Shown here piece after piece: positions 36,322 to 48,513 of a stretch of 64,000 nucleotides of DNA; positions within the stretch are counted from its first letter, which is position 1, and the number at the start of each line of letters is the position of its first letter. Source of the stretch: Diphasiastrum complanatum (lineage: Eukaryota > Streptophyta > Lycopodiopsida > Lycopodiales > Lycopodiaceae); assembly GCA_029204225.1 (NCBI GenBank), contig CM055096.1:4188014-4252013 (forward strand). The letters run 5' to 3'. Made by a program: the position numbers and the translations under genes. The notes under the pieces were generated by a model. That model was given only the letters and a program-made list of their open reading frames with translations, had not been told where the DNA came from and searched no databases.

Positions 36322-37250
36322 TTGATCAAGCCTATAGAGCTTTGTTTACTGCTAGTCGATGTACTATTTTTTATGGGAATTCAAAAGAAATCCTCTCTAC
36401 ACATAGACAAAAATTTGTATATTCTGAATCACAATTATGCATTTTCTGTGAGTAGTATAGATGCTCATGTTTGGCATCAAAGACTAGGTCACTTAAATAT
36501 GCGTTCAATCTTGTACATGCATCATAACAAAATGGTCAAAGACATAAATATCAATGTTGTTTCTACAGCTAATCAGACTGTTTGTGAAAACTGTTTACTA
36601 GGAAAGCAACCTAGAACAAAATTTTCAAGAGGACAAGCCAGGAGAGCGAAGTCCATTATGTCACTGATTCATAGTGACTTATGTGGTCCCATGAGCGTAC
36701 TCTCTTTGGGTCAAGCTCTATATTTTATCACATTCATTGATGACTACTTTTGAGTCACTAGAATCATGTTCATAAAGAACAAGTCAGAAGCACTCAACTG
36801 CTTCAAAGAATTCAAGCAATATGCTGAGAATCAGACTGGTCAGAGAATCAAGGCCCTGTAGTCTGATTCAAGGGGAGAGTACCTATCAAATGAAATGGCG
36901 GCCTACTTATCATCATGTGGCGTGCACCATCACACAACCAACTACACTCCACAGTAGAATGGCATAGCTGAGCAAAAGAACCGAACACTATTGGAAGCTG
37001 CATGATCCATGACTCATGATCCATGACTGTCAATGCTCAACTACCCAAGAATTTTTGGGCTGAAGCAATTTCTATAACCTTCTATCTGCAAAATTATTTC
37101 AGCATGAAGGCAGTCAACTCCAAGACATTGTTTGAAGCCTAAGCCTACTACGGCTACAAACCAAGTCTGAAAAACTTACGTGTATTTGGATGCCTATGTT
37201 ATACTCAAATACCATCTGATCTGAGGAAGAAACTAGACCCAGTATATTTT
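36322..37250 (+). pseudogene. Copia-B integrase
   Basis: The pre-integrase zinc segment (VWHQRLGHLNMRSILYMH..., then CENCLLGKQPRTKF) leads into the core (LIHSDLCGPMSVLSLG, YFITFIDDYF). Stops occur at about 36751, 36859 and 36956. The core continues with DSRGEYLSNEM and NGIAEQKNRTLLEAA. Confidence 0.85.
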
Positions 37251-37599
37251 TATTGGCTATTCAATGTCACACAAGGCTTATTGCATTTATGATGTTGAGA
37301 CAAGTCATCGCAACGTTGTCTTCCTTGAAGACAAATTCCATGATTTTAAGCAGAAGCAGCAAATGCAGGAATCTGCTACAACAGCTCCACTCTCCATTGA
37401 TAGGCATCGACCCACAACTATTCAACCACAAGCTAAAGCTGTCCCTGTCATCTACCCAAGAGAAACATCCACTCAAGCACTTGCAGTTTGAAGGTCTGCA
37501 AGACAACGACAGCAACCTGATCGTTTTGTCCCTCAAGCGTTCATCAATTATGATGAACCTGGCACGGTTGCAGAAACACTGTCAATGCCCAATGAAGAC

Positions 37600-38322
37600 G
37601 AATGGAAAGCTGCCATGGATGCTGAGTATCATTCCTTGATGAAGAACAAGACCTGGAGTCTTGTCAATCCTCCTGCAGGTATAAAGCCTATTGACTCTAA
37701 ATGGATCTTCAAGCTAAATCTTAAGCCAGATGGAAAGCTCGATTAGTGGTTAAAGGATTTGAGCAAGTTTATGGAATAGATTACACTGACACCTTTAGTC
37801 CAGTGGTAAAGCCTCAATCTATTCGCACCTTGTTGGCTATAGTTGCTACAGAAGATCTGGACATTCACCAGATGGACATCCAAACAGCATTCCTTCATGG
37901 ATATATACAAGAAGACATATCCATTTATCAACCAGAAGGCTACATCCTTCAAGGCAAAGAGCATTTGGTATATAAGGCATTATATGGTCTCAAGCAAGCT
38001 CCCAGGGCCTGGTATGACAGAATCAATCACTTCTTGTTATAGCATAATTTTACTTCTTGTTCCGTAGACTCTAATGTATATCTCAAGCGTAAAGGGTCAA
38101 GCTATGTTATAATAGTATTAATACGTTGATGATTCCTTAATTATCAACAATTCAAATCAGTTATTACAGGAAACCAAATCTCTGCTTTCATTAAAATTTG
38201 AGATGACTGATTTAGGCCCAGTTCATTACCTTCTCGATATGGAGATTAGCAAAGATTGCACAAGCAGAAGGATCACTATAAGCCAAGAGTCTTATCTAAC
38301 CAATGTACTTCGTAGTTAGGGC
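37600..38322 (+). pseudogene. Copia-B reverse transcriptase
   Basis: AAMDAEYHSLMKNKTWSLV-type start near 37611, then a stop at 37744. The next stretch is 37746-38042: TFSPVVKPQSIRTLLAIVAT, MDIQTAFLHGYIQEDI and YGLKQAPRAWYDRI. The YVDD box near 38120 is broken by a small deletion that shifts the frame (GTTGATGATTCC survives). Confidence 0.85.
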
Positions 38323-39108
38323 ATGGAGGACTGCAAACCGATAGACACACCCATGGATCCAGGGTCCAAGCTATCTAAAGACATGTGCCCTAGAACTCAA
38401 GCAGATCAGCAAGAAATGTGTAGGTATCCTTATCAATCTGTCATAGGATCTATAATGTATTATATGATCTTCACACGACCTGATCTAGCATATGCGATGA
38501 GCACATTATCTCAATATATGTCCAATCCAGGCCTACAACATTGGAAGGCTCTACAAAGAATACTGAAGTACATTCAAGCTATGAAGCACTATGCTTTGAG
38601 CTATAATGTTAATATAGAAGTTGCACTCACTCTAGTCACCTGTTTAGATTCAGATTGGGCAGGAGACATGGATACCAAGAAATACACATCAAGATATATT
38701 TGTTTCCTTGCAAGAGGACCCATTTCATGGAACAGCAGAAAGCAAAAATGCATCTCATTGTCCTCAATAGAATCCGAATACATTGCAGCTACATCAGTAG
38801 TGAAGGAGATAATTTGGCTAAGAAGGCTACTACAGGATCTACAATTCCCACATATTGGTCCAACCATACTCCAGTGCGACAATCAGAGCTGCATAGCTCT
38901 ATCTCTAAACTCACGAACTCATAATAGAACTAAGCATATAGAAGTTCAGTTTCATTCTCTTAGAGAGAAGATTCAGAGTCAAGATGTTGTGTTAAGTTAC
39001 TATCATACAGACAACATGTTGGCTGATATTTTGACAAAGCCATTGTCTAGAGATAAACATTCTACTTTAGTAGATATGATAAATCTCAATTGTAGTTCAG
39101 ATTCATAG
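38323..39108 (+). pseudogene. Copia-B RNase H, intact domain frame
   Basis: 261 open codons with SVIGSIMYYMIFTRPDLAYA, DSDWAGDMDTKKYTSRYICF, KQKCISLSSIESEYIAAT and ILTKPLSRDKH. This is the complete copia RT-connection/RNase H end. It stops 19 bp before the 3' LTR, where AAGCTTAATGGAGAG is the polypurine-like tract. Confidence 0.85.
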
Positions 39109-39127
39109 TAGTAAGCTTAATGGAGAG

Positions 39128-39848
<721 letters not shown>

Positions 39849-40037
39849 AATATTCAGAGCGATAGCTATTGTCTTGTTTTTGTTAGTAGGATAGAATCTT
39901 GCTATATCATCTATTACAATGTATCATCCTTTGCCACGAGCAATTTTTGTCTCCACATTCTAATGAGTGGTTTCAAAAATTGGTCATCTACAAGTGATTT
40001 GACCTAAAATGACTTTTAGATCACAAAGATCCAATCT

Positions 40038-40547
40038 CTATAGCTGAAAATGCTTGATTTGAGCTAACAACACCTCCAAATCCTCGTAGAGTTTATTGGA
40101 TGCTTCACTATTTCTTACATCAATTTTACACATCAAGATATAACTAGAACATGAAGAACCAAATAGAATGTGAATGAAATGATTCCTCCATGTTTCAAAC
40201 TTTGAACTCTCTGGAAAATTACAGCAACCAAACAATAAATGTGAGTGATGACCATTTGCTTGCTTGTCTCCTCCAACTTTGTCCTTTCTTGGTATGTCTC
40301 CACCATAAAACTCCATGAATGAGCCTCCATCTCCATCTTGCCACAAGATATCATCAAAACTTGATGACTTGGCCATGAGTGAGTGACATAATGAACCTCC
40401 AATAGCTTCATTTCTATCAGCAAAACCAGCCAAGAATGCTAGTACAACTTCAAAAATAAGATATTGCAAGACAATGTAGCTAGTTTGTCCATATCTTGAC
40501 AATTTGCACACATTCACATGAAATAGCTCAAACATGAGATAGAACAA
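40038..40547 (-). CDS. Unassigned - strand frame at the 3' end of Copia-C
   Basis: 169 codons, overlapping the end of the 762-codon frame in another reading frame. It has Cys- and Gly-rich text (LLFGCCNFPESSKFETW) and no match I know. It is probably a remnant of copia sequence between RNase H and LTR, or non-coding. Confidence 0.3.
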   Translation of the reverse strand: MFYLMFELFHVNVCKLSRYGQTSYIVLQYLIFEVVLAFLAGFADRNEAIGGSLCHSLMAKSSSFDDILWQDGDGGSFMEFYGGDIPRKDKVGGDKQANGHHSHLLFGCCNFPESSKFETWRNHFIHILFGSSCSSYILMCKIDVRNSEASNKLYEDLEVLLAQIKHFQL

Positions 40548-42802
40548 GTAAAGTAAACTTGAACAACACTTCCTTGCTGCTCCTTTGCCTTACTTGAGTC
40601 TTCAATAAGCTGCAAAAACAGATCCATAACATCTTTGCCAAATAACTTTCCTTTGATGCTCTTGACTAGCTCCAAATTGCCACCTTTTCTTTTGTGTCGT
40701 TGAAGCCCTTTGAGACCAACCTCTTGATCTTCCTCTTGACCATCAAAGTCATTGAAAAAACTTTGTTTTCCAGATCCATTACTTGCTTTTCCAGTATGAA
40801 AACCATGAGAACCAATATCCACTTGCATAGCATCATCTACACAAGAAAATTCTCCAAAACATGTGAGTAAGGCAAAATGAGTCGCTTCCACTTGCTTACC
40901 TTTCTCTTGGTCATCAAAGATATGAATATATTCAGACCTGAACCTTTGTAAATACTCCCTCTCGAACATATGATCCAGATCCAACAAGATCTCATCAATG
41001 CTTGATCTCGATCTTCCATAAAGGTTAGTGAAAACAATGTCACCAATATCACCATCATAAATCAAAAAATAGATTCCAAACTTTCCATCCAACATGAAGT
41101 AGAGTAGGTAAAGATGAGTATCAAACCTAATAAATCCAGCCTTCTTGAGTCCATAACAAACCTCAATAAGCTCACCAATGAGATCTCCCTTGTCTTGAAA
41201 AAATTGCCTCTCGATTTGTTCCATGTAGTCTTCTCCAACCAACCTTTTGCCATCTCGATCATGAGTGATCAATTCACAATCATAGAATCCTTTGAGTTGA
41301 TGAAGAGATGTGAGATCCATGCCTTGGATCTTCCCAAGAACCAATCTTCCATTTCTCTTTCCTTCATAAGACTCCCTCTTAATGATTTCATCATAAGAAG
41401 TAGAAACCTCAAAAACATTAGAAGCCATGAAAAATATGATTAGTACCTTCAACATAAGGATGATTGAAGTACTCTCTTTTTTCAAACAAGAACTTCTACT
41501 CAATGTTTTAGGTAATGACTCATATGATAATGATTCTTCCTCATTATCATTCACAATGACATCATTCAAAGTACATCCTACTTTGAACTCTTCACATGCT
41601 TCTCTTCTTCTTGACTTGTGACTATCTTCCTCACCAAGTCTCTTGATAGAACCATTTGATCTACTTTCTTTATGAAGAAATGTGACTCCACTTGCTGCAA
41701 AAATGACTTTCTTGGACTCATCACAAAAGAATGTAGAATAACCACCTCCTTCATGAATGCACCTAGCAACATCTTTTTCCATATGATCAAAGAAATCATT
41801 AGCAACAATCTTTTCCAAGGAAGAACCTTCACCTCCATTGATGAAGTTAGATCTTTCTTTACCTTTTTCATGCTTGCACTTTCCATGAAGAACCTTTGAA
41901 ACACCATCATTATCCTCAAGACTAGCCAAGTTAGCACAAACATGAACATCTCCAAGAAGCATATTAGATCTTGACCTAGATCTAGCATAAGGAAGCTTGT
42001 TAGACTTTGCATAAGATCCACCAATCTTATTGATGCTAAAAGGTAACTTTGGAAAGTTGAGACCAATCTCCTTTTCCATTCCATCCTTTTTGTTAGCCAT
42101 AACAAAAGCATCAAGCTTGAAAAGTTTACCTTGTCTATTGCCCCTAGCAACCAAGATTTCTTCCTTTGTAATGAAACAAGCATCACCACCAAACTTTACC
42201 ATGTATCCTTTCTTTATCATTTGACCAACACTTAGCAAATTCTTTGAAAGTGAAGGAATGTAAAGAACACCATCAAATCTTGCTTTCCTATTAGTAGAGA
42301 GACAAATAGGAATTGAACCAATACCTTCAATCACACACTCACCACCATTGGCCATGTGAATTGCTTTCTTGGCTCCATCATAAGTGACCAAAGAAGTAAA
42401 GAACTCCTTGTGACTAGTCATGTGTGAGCTAGCTCCACTATCAATCCACCATGAATCTTTGTCACCTTCACTTGATATTGGACTTGATGAACACATCAAA
42501 ATAGAATCACCACCACCTAGACCCTCATCATTAGTAGTAAAGTTGATTTGCTTGCTACCTTCATCTCTTTGCTTCTTCAAACATTCATTTGCAAAATGCC
42601 CTTTGATTCCACAATAAAAGCATTTCAACTTAGACTTATCTTTCTTTTTTCCAAAAGAAGAAGTCTCACCTTGATCTTGCCCTTTAGACCACTTGCCTTC
42701 GCCTTTTGCCCTTGAACTTGCCTTTGATGAACATAGCATCCTCTTCATAATGAGATGTCGATGTAGATCCACCTCCTCTTGATTGAAGCCTATACTCCTC
42801 AT
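40514..42802 (-). CDS. Copia-C gag end, protease and shrunken pol, 762 open codons
   Basis: The frame begins in gag, with the zinc knuckle CFYCGIKGHFANEC. The intact protease motif WWIDSGASSHMTSH and the segment YIPSLSKNLLSVGQMIKKGY come next. After that, integrase core motifs are absent. Only scraps of pol remain: SKKVIFAASGVTFLHKES (after the integrase), VCYGLKKAGFIRFD and LDGKFGIYFLIYDGDIGDIV, where YGLKQAPR and YVDD boxes would sit. Most of IN and RT is deleted, yet the frame stays open. It looks like a non-autonomous copia derivative. It sits one frame off from the gag start at 43355 (overlap 42684-42802), so a single indel or frameshift separates them. Confidence 0.7.
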   Translation of the reverse strand: MRSIGFNQEEVDLHRHLIMKRMLCSSKASSRAKGEGKWSKGQDQGETSSFGKKKDKSKLKCFYCGIKGHFANECLKKQRDEGSKQINFTTNDEGLGGGDSILMCSSSPISSEGDKDSWWIDSGASSHMTSHKEFFTSLVTYDGAKKAIHMANGGECVIEGIGSIPICLSTNRKARFDGVLYIPSLSKNLLSVGQMIKKGYMVKFGGDACFITKEEILVARGNRQGKLFKLDAFVMANKKDGMEKEIGLNFPKLPFSINKIGGSYAKSNKLPYARSRSRSNMLLGDVHVCANLASLEDNDGVSKVLHGKCKHEKGKERSNFINGGEGSSLEKIVANDFFDHMEKDVARCIHEGGGYSTFFCDESKKVIFAASGVTFLHKESRSNGSIKRLGEEDSHKSRRREACEEFKVGCTLNDVIVNDNEEESLSYESLPKTLSRSSCLKKESTSIILMLKVLIIFFMASNVFEVSTSYDEIIKRESYEGKRNGRLVLGKIQGMDLTSLHQLKGFYDCELITHDRDGKRLVGEDYMEQIERQFFQDKGDLIGELIEVCYGLKKAGFIRFDTHLYLLYFMLDGKFGIYFLIYDGDIGDIVFTNLYGRSRSSIDEILLDLDHMFEREYLQRFRSEYIHIFDDQEKGKQVEATHFALLTCFGEFSCVDDAMQVDIGSHGFHTGKASNGSGKQSFFNDFDGQEEDQEVGLKGLQRHKRKGGNLELVKSIKGKLFGKDVMDLFLQLIEDSSKAKEQQGSVVQVYFTCSISCLSYFM

Positions 42803-43355
42803 TCACCAAGATCTCTTGAAAATCCACAATACTTGGCAAAGTCTTTTGAATAGCAAAACTTTGAACAAGATTAGCATGATCATCCAACAAGCCATTAAGT
42901 ATAACTTGAACAAGTTCTACCTCCTTAATGCTTTCATCAATACATGCTAACTCATCATTGAATGCTTTAACCCTCAAAACAAAAGCATGAGTACTCTCTT
43001 CCTTCTTTTGCAAACTTTGAAAAATTTGCCTCCTAAGAGTAAGCACTCTTGATGTAGACTTGGATTCATAAAGCTTCTTCAAAGCTTCCCAAGCCTCCAA
43101 AGATGATGTGCACTTACCAACTTCCTTGAGAAGTTCATTGGTAACATTCATCTTAATCATGTGTAGAGCTTTCTTTGCTCTCTTGTCATACCTCACTTGA
43201 TCTTGAGGTGTTTGAGGTCTCTCCTCCACACCTGCAACAATCTCCATCAACTCATTCATCTCCAATAAGGACTCCATCCTCACCTTCCAAGTAGAATAGT
43301 TGATTGAGGTAAGCCTATCATTGCTCTCCAACATAAATCCACCACTTGTAGACAT
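42684..43355 (-). CDS. Copia-C gag N-terminal part
   Basis: 223 codons starting MSTSGGFMLESNDRLTSINY, with WKVRMESLLEMNELMEIV, SSLEAWEALKKLYES, LRRQIFQSLQKKEESTHAFV and ILNGLLDDHANLVQSFA. This is a complete gag_2/UBN2 region. It leads 600 bp downstream of the PBS at 43945-43956. Confidence 0.88.
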   Translation of the reverse strand: MSTSGGFMLESNDRLTSINYSTWKVRMESLLEMNELMEIVAGVEERPQTPQDQVRYDKRAKKALHMIKMNVTNELLKEVGKCTSSLEAWEALKKLYESKSTSRVLTLRRQIFQSLQKKEESTHAFVLRVKAFNDELACIDESIKEVELVQVILNGLLDDHANLVQSFAIQKTLPSIVDFQEILVNEEYRLQSRGGGSTSTSHYEEDAMFIKGKFKGKRRRQVV

Positions 43356-43944
43356 GTTGAAGTGACCTGATCTTCTCTTTCAACTTGTTCCAATGCACAA
43401 AGCACTCTCTTGAATGTCAAAAAAGTAACTCAAGAAGAAATCACAAAGATATGGAACCTCTCAAATCTCTTCTAGCACTTCTAACTAGAAAATCAACACA
43501 TAGAATAGTGAAATCTTGATCAACCTATGATCTATCCTCAATCTAATGATTTTTGCCACTTCCTAAGATTGAAACACACTCAAATGAAGTTCAGTAACCT
43601 CACAAACTAGAGATCCAATCAAAATTAGGGTTTTGACAAAATCACAAAAAATTGAATATCTCAAATTCTACATGCAATTTCTAGAAACTTGGTATATCTT
43701 CTTGTAGACTCCAATGAGACCTTCCTAATGCACCAAAAATCATCTAATTCCAGTAAGCCAAGTGTGAAATCAGAATTTATCAAGTATATAACCCTATATT
43801 GAGTTTTGACCTAGAAAAGATCAATTCTACACATGCAAAAATGCTGATTTTTGAGTAGAAATCAATCTAGCATGCTCTAGCATTGGTAACTCCTCCAAAT
43901 CCTTGCTAAAGATGTCTGATCCTTTCATAACCTGAAACACAAGA

Positions 43945-43956
43945 GCTCTGATACCA
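43945..43956 (-). other. Primer binding site of Copia-C
   Basis: GCTCTGATACCA on the + strand, i.e. TGGTATCAGAGC on the - strand, complementary to initiator tRNA-Met, directly next to the LTR end (TGTGAAGG on + at 43957). Confidence 0.85.
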
Positions 43957-44600
43957 TGTGAAGGATTTCAGATCATTCAAGGTCCAATCCAAGTCCCAAA
44001 TCTTTGGTTACAATAAGGAGCAAACCAACAATCCTGCCAATGTAGAAAAATCAGCATCTACATACAAAATGAGATGCAAGCTCTAAGAGATATTGATCAA
44101 ACATGAACCAAAATATAAAATATGTTTGTTGTCCGAACAATTACAGTAGCCTACTGTATTTCACACGTGTGGAACCGAAAATAGCAATAAACGATCATTC
44201 TACACACAAGATTGCAAGATAACACCAAGATAGTGCACCAATGAGTAGTAGAACCCAAAGAGAACCATGTATAATGATGAAATGAGAGAGAGAAGAGAGA
44301 AGATGTGTCTCTCCACGAGTTACATCCTTTTATAGAGTTTTCAAACGCTATTTGGCCACTTGGCTTTCCCTCCAAAATGTAAACCCTACTATTTTTGGGT
44401 CTCGATTCAATGTACCCAAAGTTCAAATTTGAATCTCTCTCAAACTCGACTACCAACTTTTTCACACTTTCCAAAAGTGTTTATTGAATGTATTTTAAAC
44501 TAATATAACTTCAAAAAGTTTGTCTCTAAGTCTAAAATGAGTTTTGGCCTCTTATTGACAATTAACCAAAATATGAATAAACTAGACTAAACTAGTTGAA
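43957..44600 (-). repeat. 5' LTR of Copia-C (approximate outer end)
   Basis: It reads, in + coordinates, TGTGAAGGATTTCAG to about 44600. It matches in reverse complement the + strand LTR at 46372-46845, including CACACGTGTG (44162-44171) and GTGCACCAATG. A (GA)-rich part at 44283-44310 equals the (CT)n of the other copy. Confidence 0.75.
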
Positions 44601-44669
44601 GTCTCTCACAAAATACACATGAGATAGACATAGAATCAAAAAAGATGAATTCTCTACATAAAATGAGAA

Positions 44670-44997
44670 TAAAAATATACTTTTTCCATGCCGGTACTGC
44701 TATTTATAACTGCTAAATGTCGTTTGGCCAGTTGCCCTAAACTTGTCCTAAATGGTAACTTCTTGGTACTTCATAAAAAAACCTAGAAATTCTAGTCTAG
44801 ATGCAATGTATGAAATATAGCCAATTAGAATGGGTCCAAATTTGACCTCATACATTTATCTACTTGCCTAGAATAGTACAAACACTATTTAGGCCTTTAT
44901 TGACAAACATAAATCTATCTCTAAGTTGAAATTTCATGTTGGTCTCAAAATTGCCAAAATAGATCACTAAACTAGTTGATTTTTTCACAATATATTG
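44670..44997 (-). repeat. Second, diverged Copia-C LTR fragment
   Basis: Same orientation and order of motifs as 44330-44600 (GCnATTTGGCCA..., TTATTGACAA, GATCACTAAACTAGTTGA), so two LTR copies of the family lie in tandem. Confidence 0.65.
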
Positions 44998-45350
44998 GCT
45001 TCGATGTTGATGCCAACTGATAAAATAAATTCCTATTAAAGGATATTGGATTACTTGGAGAACAGATATTAAAGAGCTGCTTTTGATGAGAGTATCAGTG
45101 TAGGTGTCTTAGACAACCGTTCAGATAAATTGCAAAAACTATTAGGCGTCAAAGATAGCCATGCAATTCACTAATCCAGATATTCTGATATAAAGGAATG
45201 TAATTACAATTAGGCGTCAAGGACAGCCATACATTTCCTTGTCTGTGACATTGTGGAAGAAGAGTGAGAGTTACTTAACATTCAACAAGAATGTAAAAAA
45301 ATGTAACAATAGCAAATTTGTATATTAGTGCTGTAAAACAACGATCAAAC
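44998..45350 (-). repeat. Inverted second half of the Copia-B LTR
   Basis: Reverse complement of 26515-26860: GATGTTGATGCCAACTGATA, GTCTTAGACAACCGTTCAG, GGCGTCAAGGACAGCCATAC and ATTGTGGAAGAAGAGTGAG all occur in the mirror order. This is the part missing after 39846. Confidence 0.85.
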
Positions 45351-45524
45351 CATAAAACAATAGCGTTGATAAGCGCTGCATGTAGATTTTGCTTGATTCA
45401 ATATTTTGCATTTTTTATGAAACTCTAAATTTGATAGGATCTCTTGATTTTCAGGTTGCTAGATTTTTCAAGAGTGTTTTTCAATCTTAGGTGCTGGAAA
45501 AAGTTCATCATATTGTGTTTAATG

Positions 45525-45735
45525 TGAAGAATTTCAGATCATTTAAGATCCAATTCCATAACCTGATCTTTGGTTAGAAATAGATCAAATCTACCAATCT
45601 TGCCAATGTGGAGAAATCAATATCTACTTAAAGAAAGAGATGCAAAATCACTAAGAACCTGATCAAACATCAAACATAAGATATGATGAAGTTGTTGTCC
45701 GTACAAAAACAATAAGCTATTGTATTTCACACGAT
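45525..45735 (-). repeat. Partial Copia-C LTR
   Basis: Matches 43957-44168 in the same direction (GTGAAG-ATTTCAGATCATT, AATCTTGCCAATGT, GTATTTCACACG). It ends inside the CACACGTGTG motif exactly where the RT fragment begins, so this is a rearrangement junction. Confidence 0.75.
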
Positions 45736-45742
45736 CCAAGCA

Positions 45743-46350
45743 ATGGATGTTGAGTATCAAGCTCTTATGAAGAATGAAACATGGAGATTGGTGGAACTTC
45801 CAAAGGAAAAGAAGGCTAGTGGATGCAAATGGATCTTCAAAGTGAAGAAAAACCAAGATCAAACAATCAACAAGTACAAGACAAGGTTGGTGGCAAAAGG
45901 ATATTATGCACAAGAATATGAAATTGACTATGATGAGACCTTTGCACCCATGGCAAAGATGGTAAGTACTTGAGAGTCATTATTTCACTTGATCCACTTT
46001 TTGGATGGGATCTATGGAAATTGGACATTAAAAATGCATTCTTGAATGGTGATCTTGAGGAGAAGGTGTTTATGGAGCAACCCGAGGGCTACATTTCACA
46101 TGGCAAGCCAAATCATGTTTGTTTTGTACAAAAGAGTTTGTATGGTCTTAAGCAAGCACCAAGGAGTTGGTATGCTAAGCTTAACTCTTTTTTACTTTCA
46201 CAAAATTTCATGATGAGTGAATATGATCATTTACTTTACAACAGATTTGTTGGAAATCATGTTACTATCCTTCTAATATATGTAAATGGTATCATTTTGA
46301 GTGGAGGCAACAAGCAAGATATTGATTTTGAGAGATTTCAACTAGTGTAG
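45743..46350 (+). pseudogene. Copia reverse transcriptase fragment (probably Copia-C family)
   Basis: Two frames: 45743-45973 (MDVEYQALMKNETWRLVELP, KTRLVAKGYYAQEYEIDYDE) and 45970-46350 (WKLDIKNAFLNGDLEEKVFM, YGLKQAPRSWYAKLNSFLL, LLIYVNGIILSGG). The catalytic YVDD reads YVNG. It is followed directly by the + oriented Copia-C LTR, so the two probably belong together. Confidence 0.85.
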
Positions 46351-46371
46351 TCAAATTTGCTACATTTGTTT

Positions 46372-46629
46372 ATGTGGCAATTGAGGCCAATTTCATATTA
46401 GACTTAGAGTTTGACATTTCAAAGTTGTACTAGTCTAAAAGAATTTGAATAAACACTTTTGAAAAGTGTGGGAAATCATACTACACGAGTTTTAGTAGAT
46501 TCAAATTTGAGTAGCAGAAACATTGAATGTAGTCACAATAATAGTAGGGTTTTCATTATGGAGGGAAACCAAAGTTTAAACTTAGCCTTTGGACCTATTA
46601 TAAAAGGTTGTAACTCGTGGGAAGAGAGG

Positions 46630-46667
<38 letters not shown>

Positions 46668-46845
46668 CATATACATGGTTCTCTTGGGTTCTACTATCCA
46701 TTGGTGCACTATACTTGTGATATCTTGCAATTCTATGTGTGGAATGCTTATTAAATGCTATTTCTAGATCCACACGTGTGAAATATAGTATCTTACTATT
46801 ATTGTATGGACATCAATATTATTTTATGTTTTGGTTCATGTTTTG
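46372..46845 (+). repeat. Truncated 3' LTR of Copia-C on the + strand
   Basis: Mirror copy of 44090-44570, with a (CT)n tract at 46632-46661 and CACACGTGTG at 46771-46780. Similarity ends near 46845, where unrelated sequence begins. Confidence 0.75.
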
Positions 46846-48129
46846 GATCTCTGCTTGAGGTTTGTGATCTGTCTCATGATATTTCTACGGTTCCTGACAT
46901 TATTCATGCGCCTTTGGCCCTTACTATTACACATTTTTCATCCGAGGATATTTGCCAGATGGTCACTATTACTTATGTAGGGTATTTATATGCTGGGATC
47001 TTTCTAGATGAGTACATGGACATCCTTCCGTCTCCTAGTGTTTCTACATATAGGTTTGCTGCAGTCCATGCCGATGCTATGGATATATGGCATTCCTGGT
47101 TATTACATATAGCTTGGTTTTCATTTGGACCTGTTGATTGGTGCTGGTTTTTCCATATTACTGGTCGACTATGGTGCAGATATCTCTATGATTATGCATG
47201 TGGCTCTCTATCTGTTCCTTGGATTGTTGCTCATTGTCAGGCTTGGCATATCCTGTTGGCTTGGGTTATTGCCTCCGTTCCAGCTACTGTTTGTCTAGGT
47301 GATCTTCAGGTTCCTTGTCATTTCAGGTTGCTCCATATCGCTTGGTCTCCGATGTTGAGTTGCCACTTTATTCTGGTGTTTCAAGACCATTAGGGTACCT
47401 TGAGAGAATTCCTTCTCCTCTCTTGGATAGTTTTTGGGGATGTTGCCGCCATATACTTCAGTGTTGCGCATATGTGCTTTGATACTCATTCCCAGCTACA
47501 CGTGGATATTGCTCCGATGCTTGCTACTGATGTTGCGGAACCTGTTCCTCGTTCTAGTGTATTTCTTCTATTCCTCACTTGTGCGCCTGGTGTGTACTTT
47601 GGGATTACACTTGCGGCCAGTTCTGATGGGTCATCCGATTCTCCATTTTTTTTTGGTGTATCCTATGATGGATTGGTATGTCCATATGAGGCCTTTCTGG
47701 ATGATTTTTTTGGCTACAGTTTGTCAGTTGGGGCCTCTACTATTTCTAGATTTGTTGCTACTATTTTCATGCATCATGTCTTTTTAGATGATGCATTGAT
47801 TTCTTGGACCTTCTGGAGCTTTTGGCATGCTGCTCTTCTCGTGATATGGGCCTTGAGGGTACCGTATGCCATTGGTACTTCTCATTTATGGGCCCTATGG
47901 ATACCTTGGGCTTTTGACCATGTTGGTGCATATTTCTCCATTTTAAGCTATCCTTTGTCAGGATGATCTCCTTGGTGCAAGTCTTTTGATGCTGCTATCT
48001 TTTCTTGGGGCACCTTGCACATATGGTTGATGGTTACGTGTATCATGCAGCTATTCGTGATGAGTGTCCATCTCTTTTCCAATTTCCTTATTGGCTTCCT
48101 GGTGCTGATGCAGTTCTACCTTCTCGGGC
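46846..48129 (+). other. Long open frames without recognisable domains
   Basis: Frames at 46806-47393 and 47400-47966 are rich in Trp, His, Phe and Cys and show no motif, and composition rather than selection may keep them open. Because gypsy integrase sequence follows at 48130, this is likely the decayed body of that element. Confidence 0.35.
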
Positions 48130-48513
48130 TTTTTGGATACCTTGGTGCTCGAGAGCTTATTACTCGGTCCAGTTCTCATTTACAGCATGTTCAGCAGCGT
48201 TATCAGACCTCAGTTGATCGTCACCACCGCCATGTTGAGTTTCAGCTTGGAGATATGGTTTATCTACGCCTAGGGTTTGCACGTCATCATTTTGTCCAGG
48301 GCCATGCTTCTACTGAGAAGCTTGCACCACGTTATTATGGGCCTTATCGCATTTTGGAGGTTCTTAGTCCAGTTACATATCACTTATAGCTTCCTGCTTC
48401 CAACGCGCCTGTGATGTATTCCATGTCAGTTTATTACGTGCTGCTATTGAGGATGACGCTCCTTGTGATGCTGAGTTTCCTCAGAATCAATTGATGTTTT
48501 CAATTGATTAATT
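48130..48513 (+). mobile_element. Gypsy integrase C-terminus fragment
   Basis: HHRHVEFQLGDMVYLRLGFA, then KLAPRYYGPYRILEVLSPVTYHL, then after a stop and shift FHVSLLRAAIEDDAPCDAEF. This is the GPY/F module of gypsy integrases. No chromodomain was seen after it. It comes from a different gypsy element than the one at 27-36 kb. Confidence 0.85.

Noticed and set aside
46806-47966. Trp/His/Cys-rich frames as a novel membrane protein
   Set aside because: Composition is uniform, there is no start context or domain, and gypsy integrase sequence follows directly; decayed transposon is more likely.
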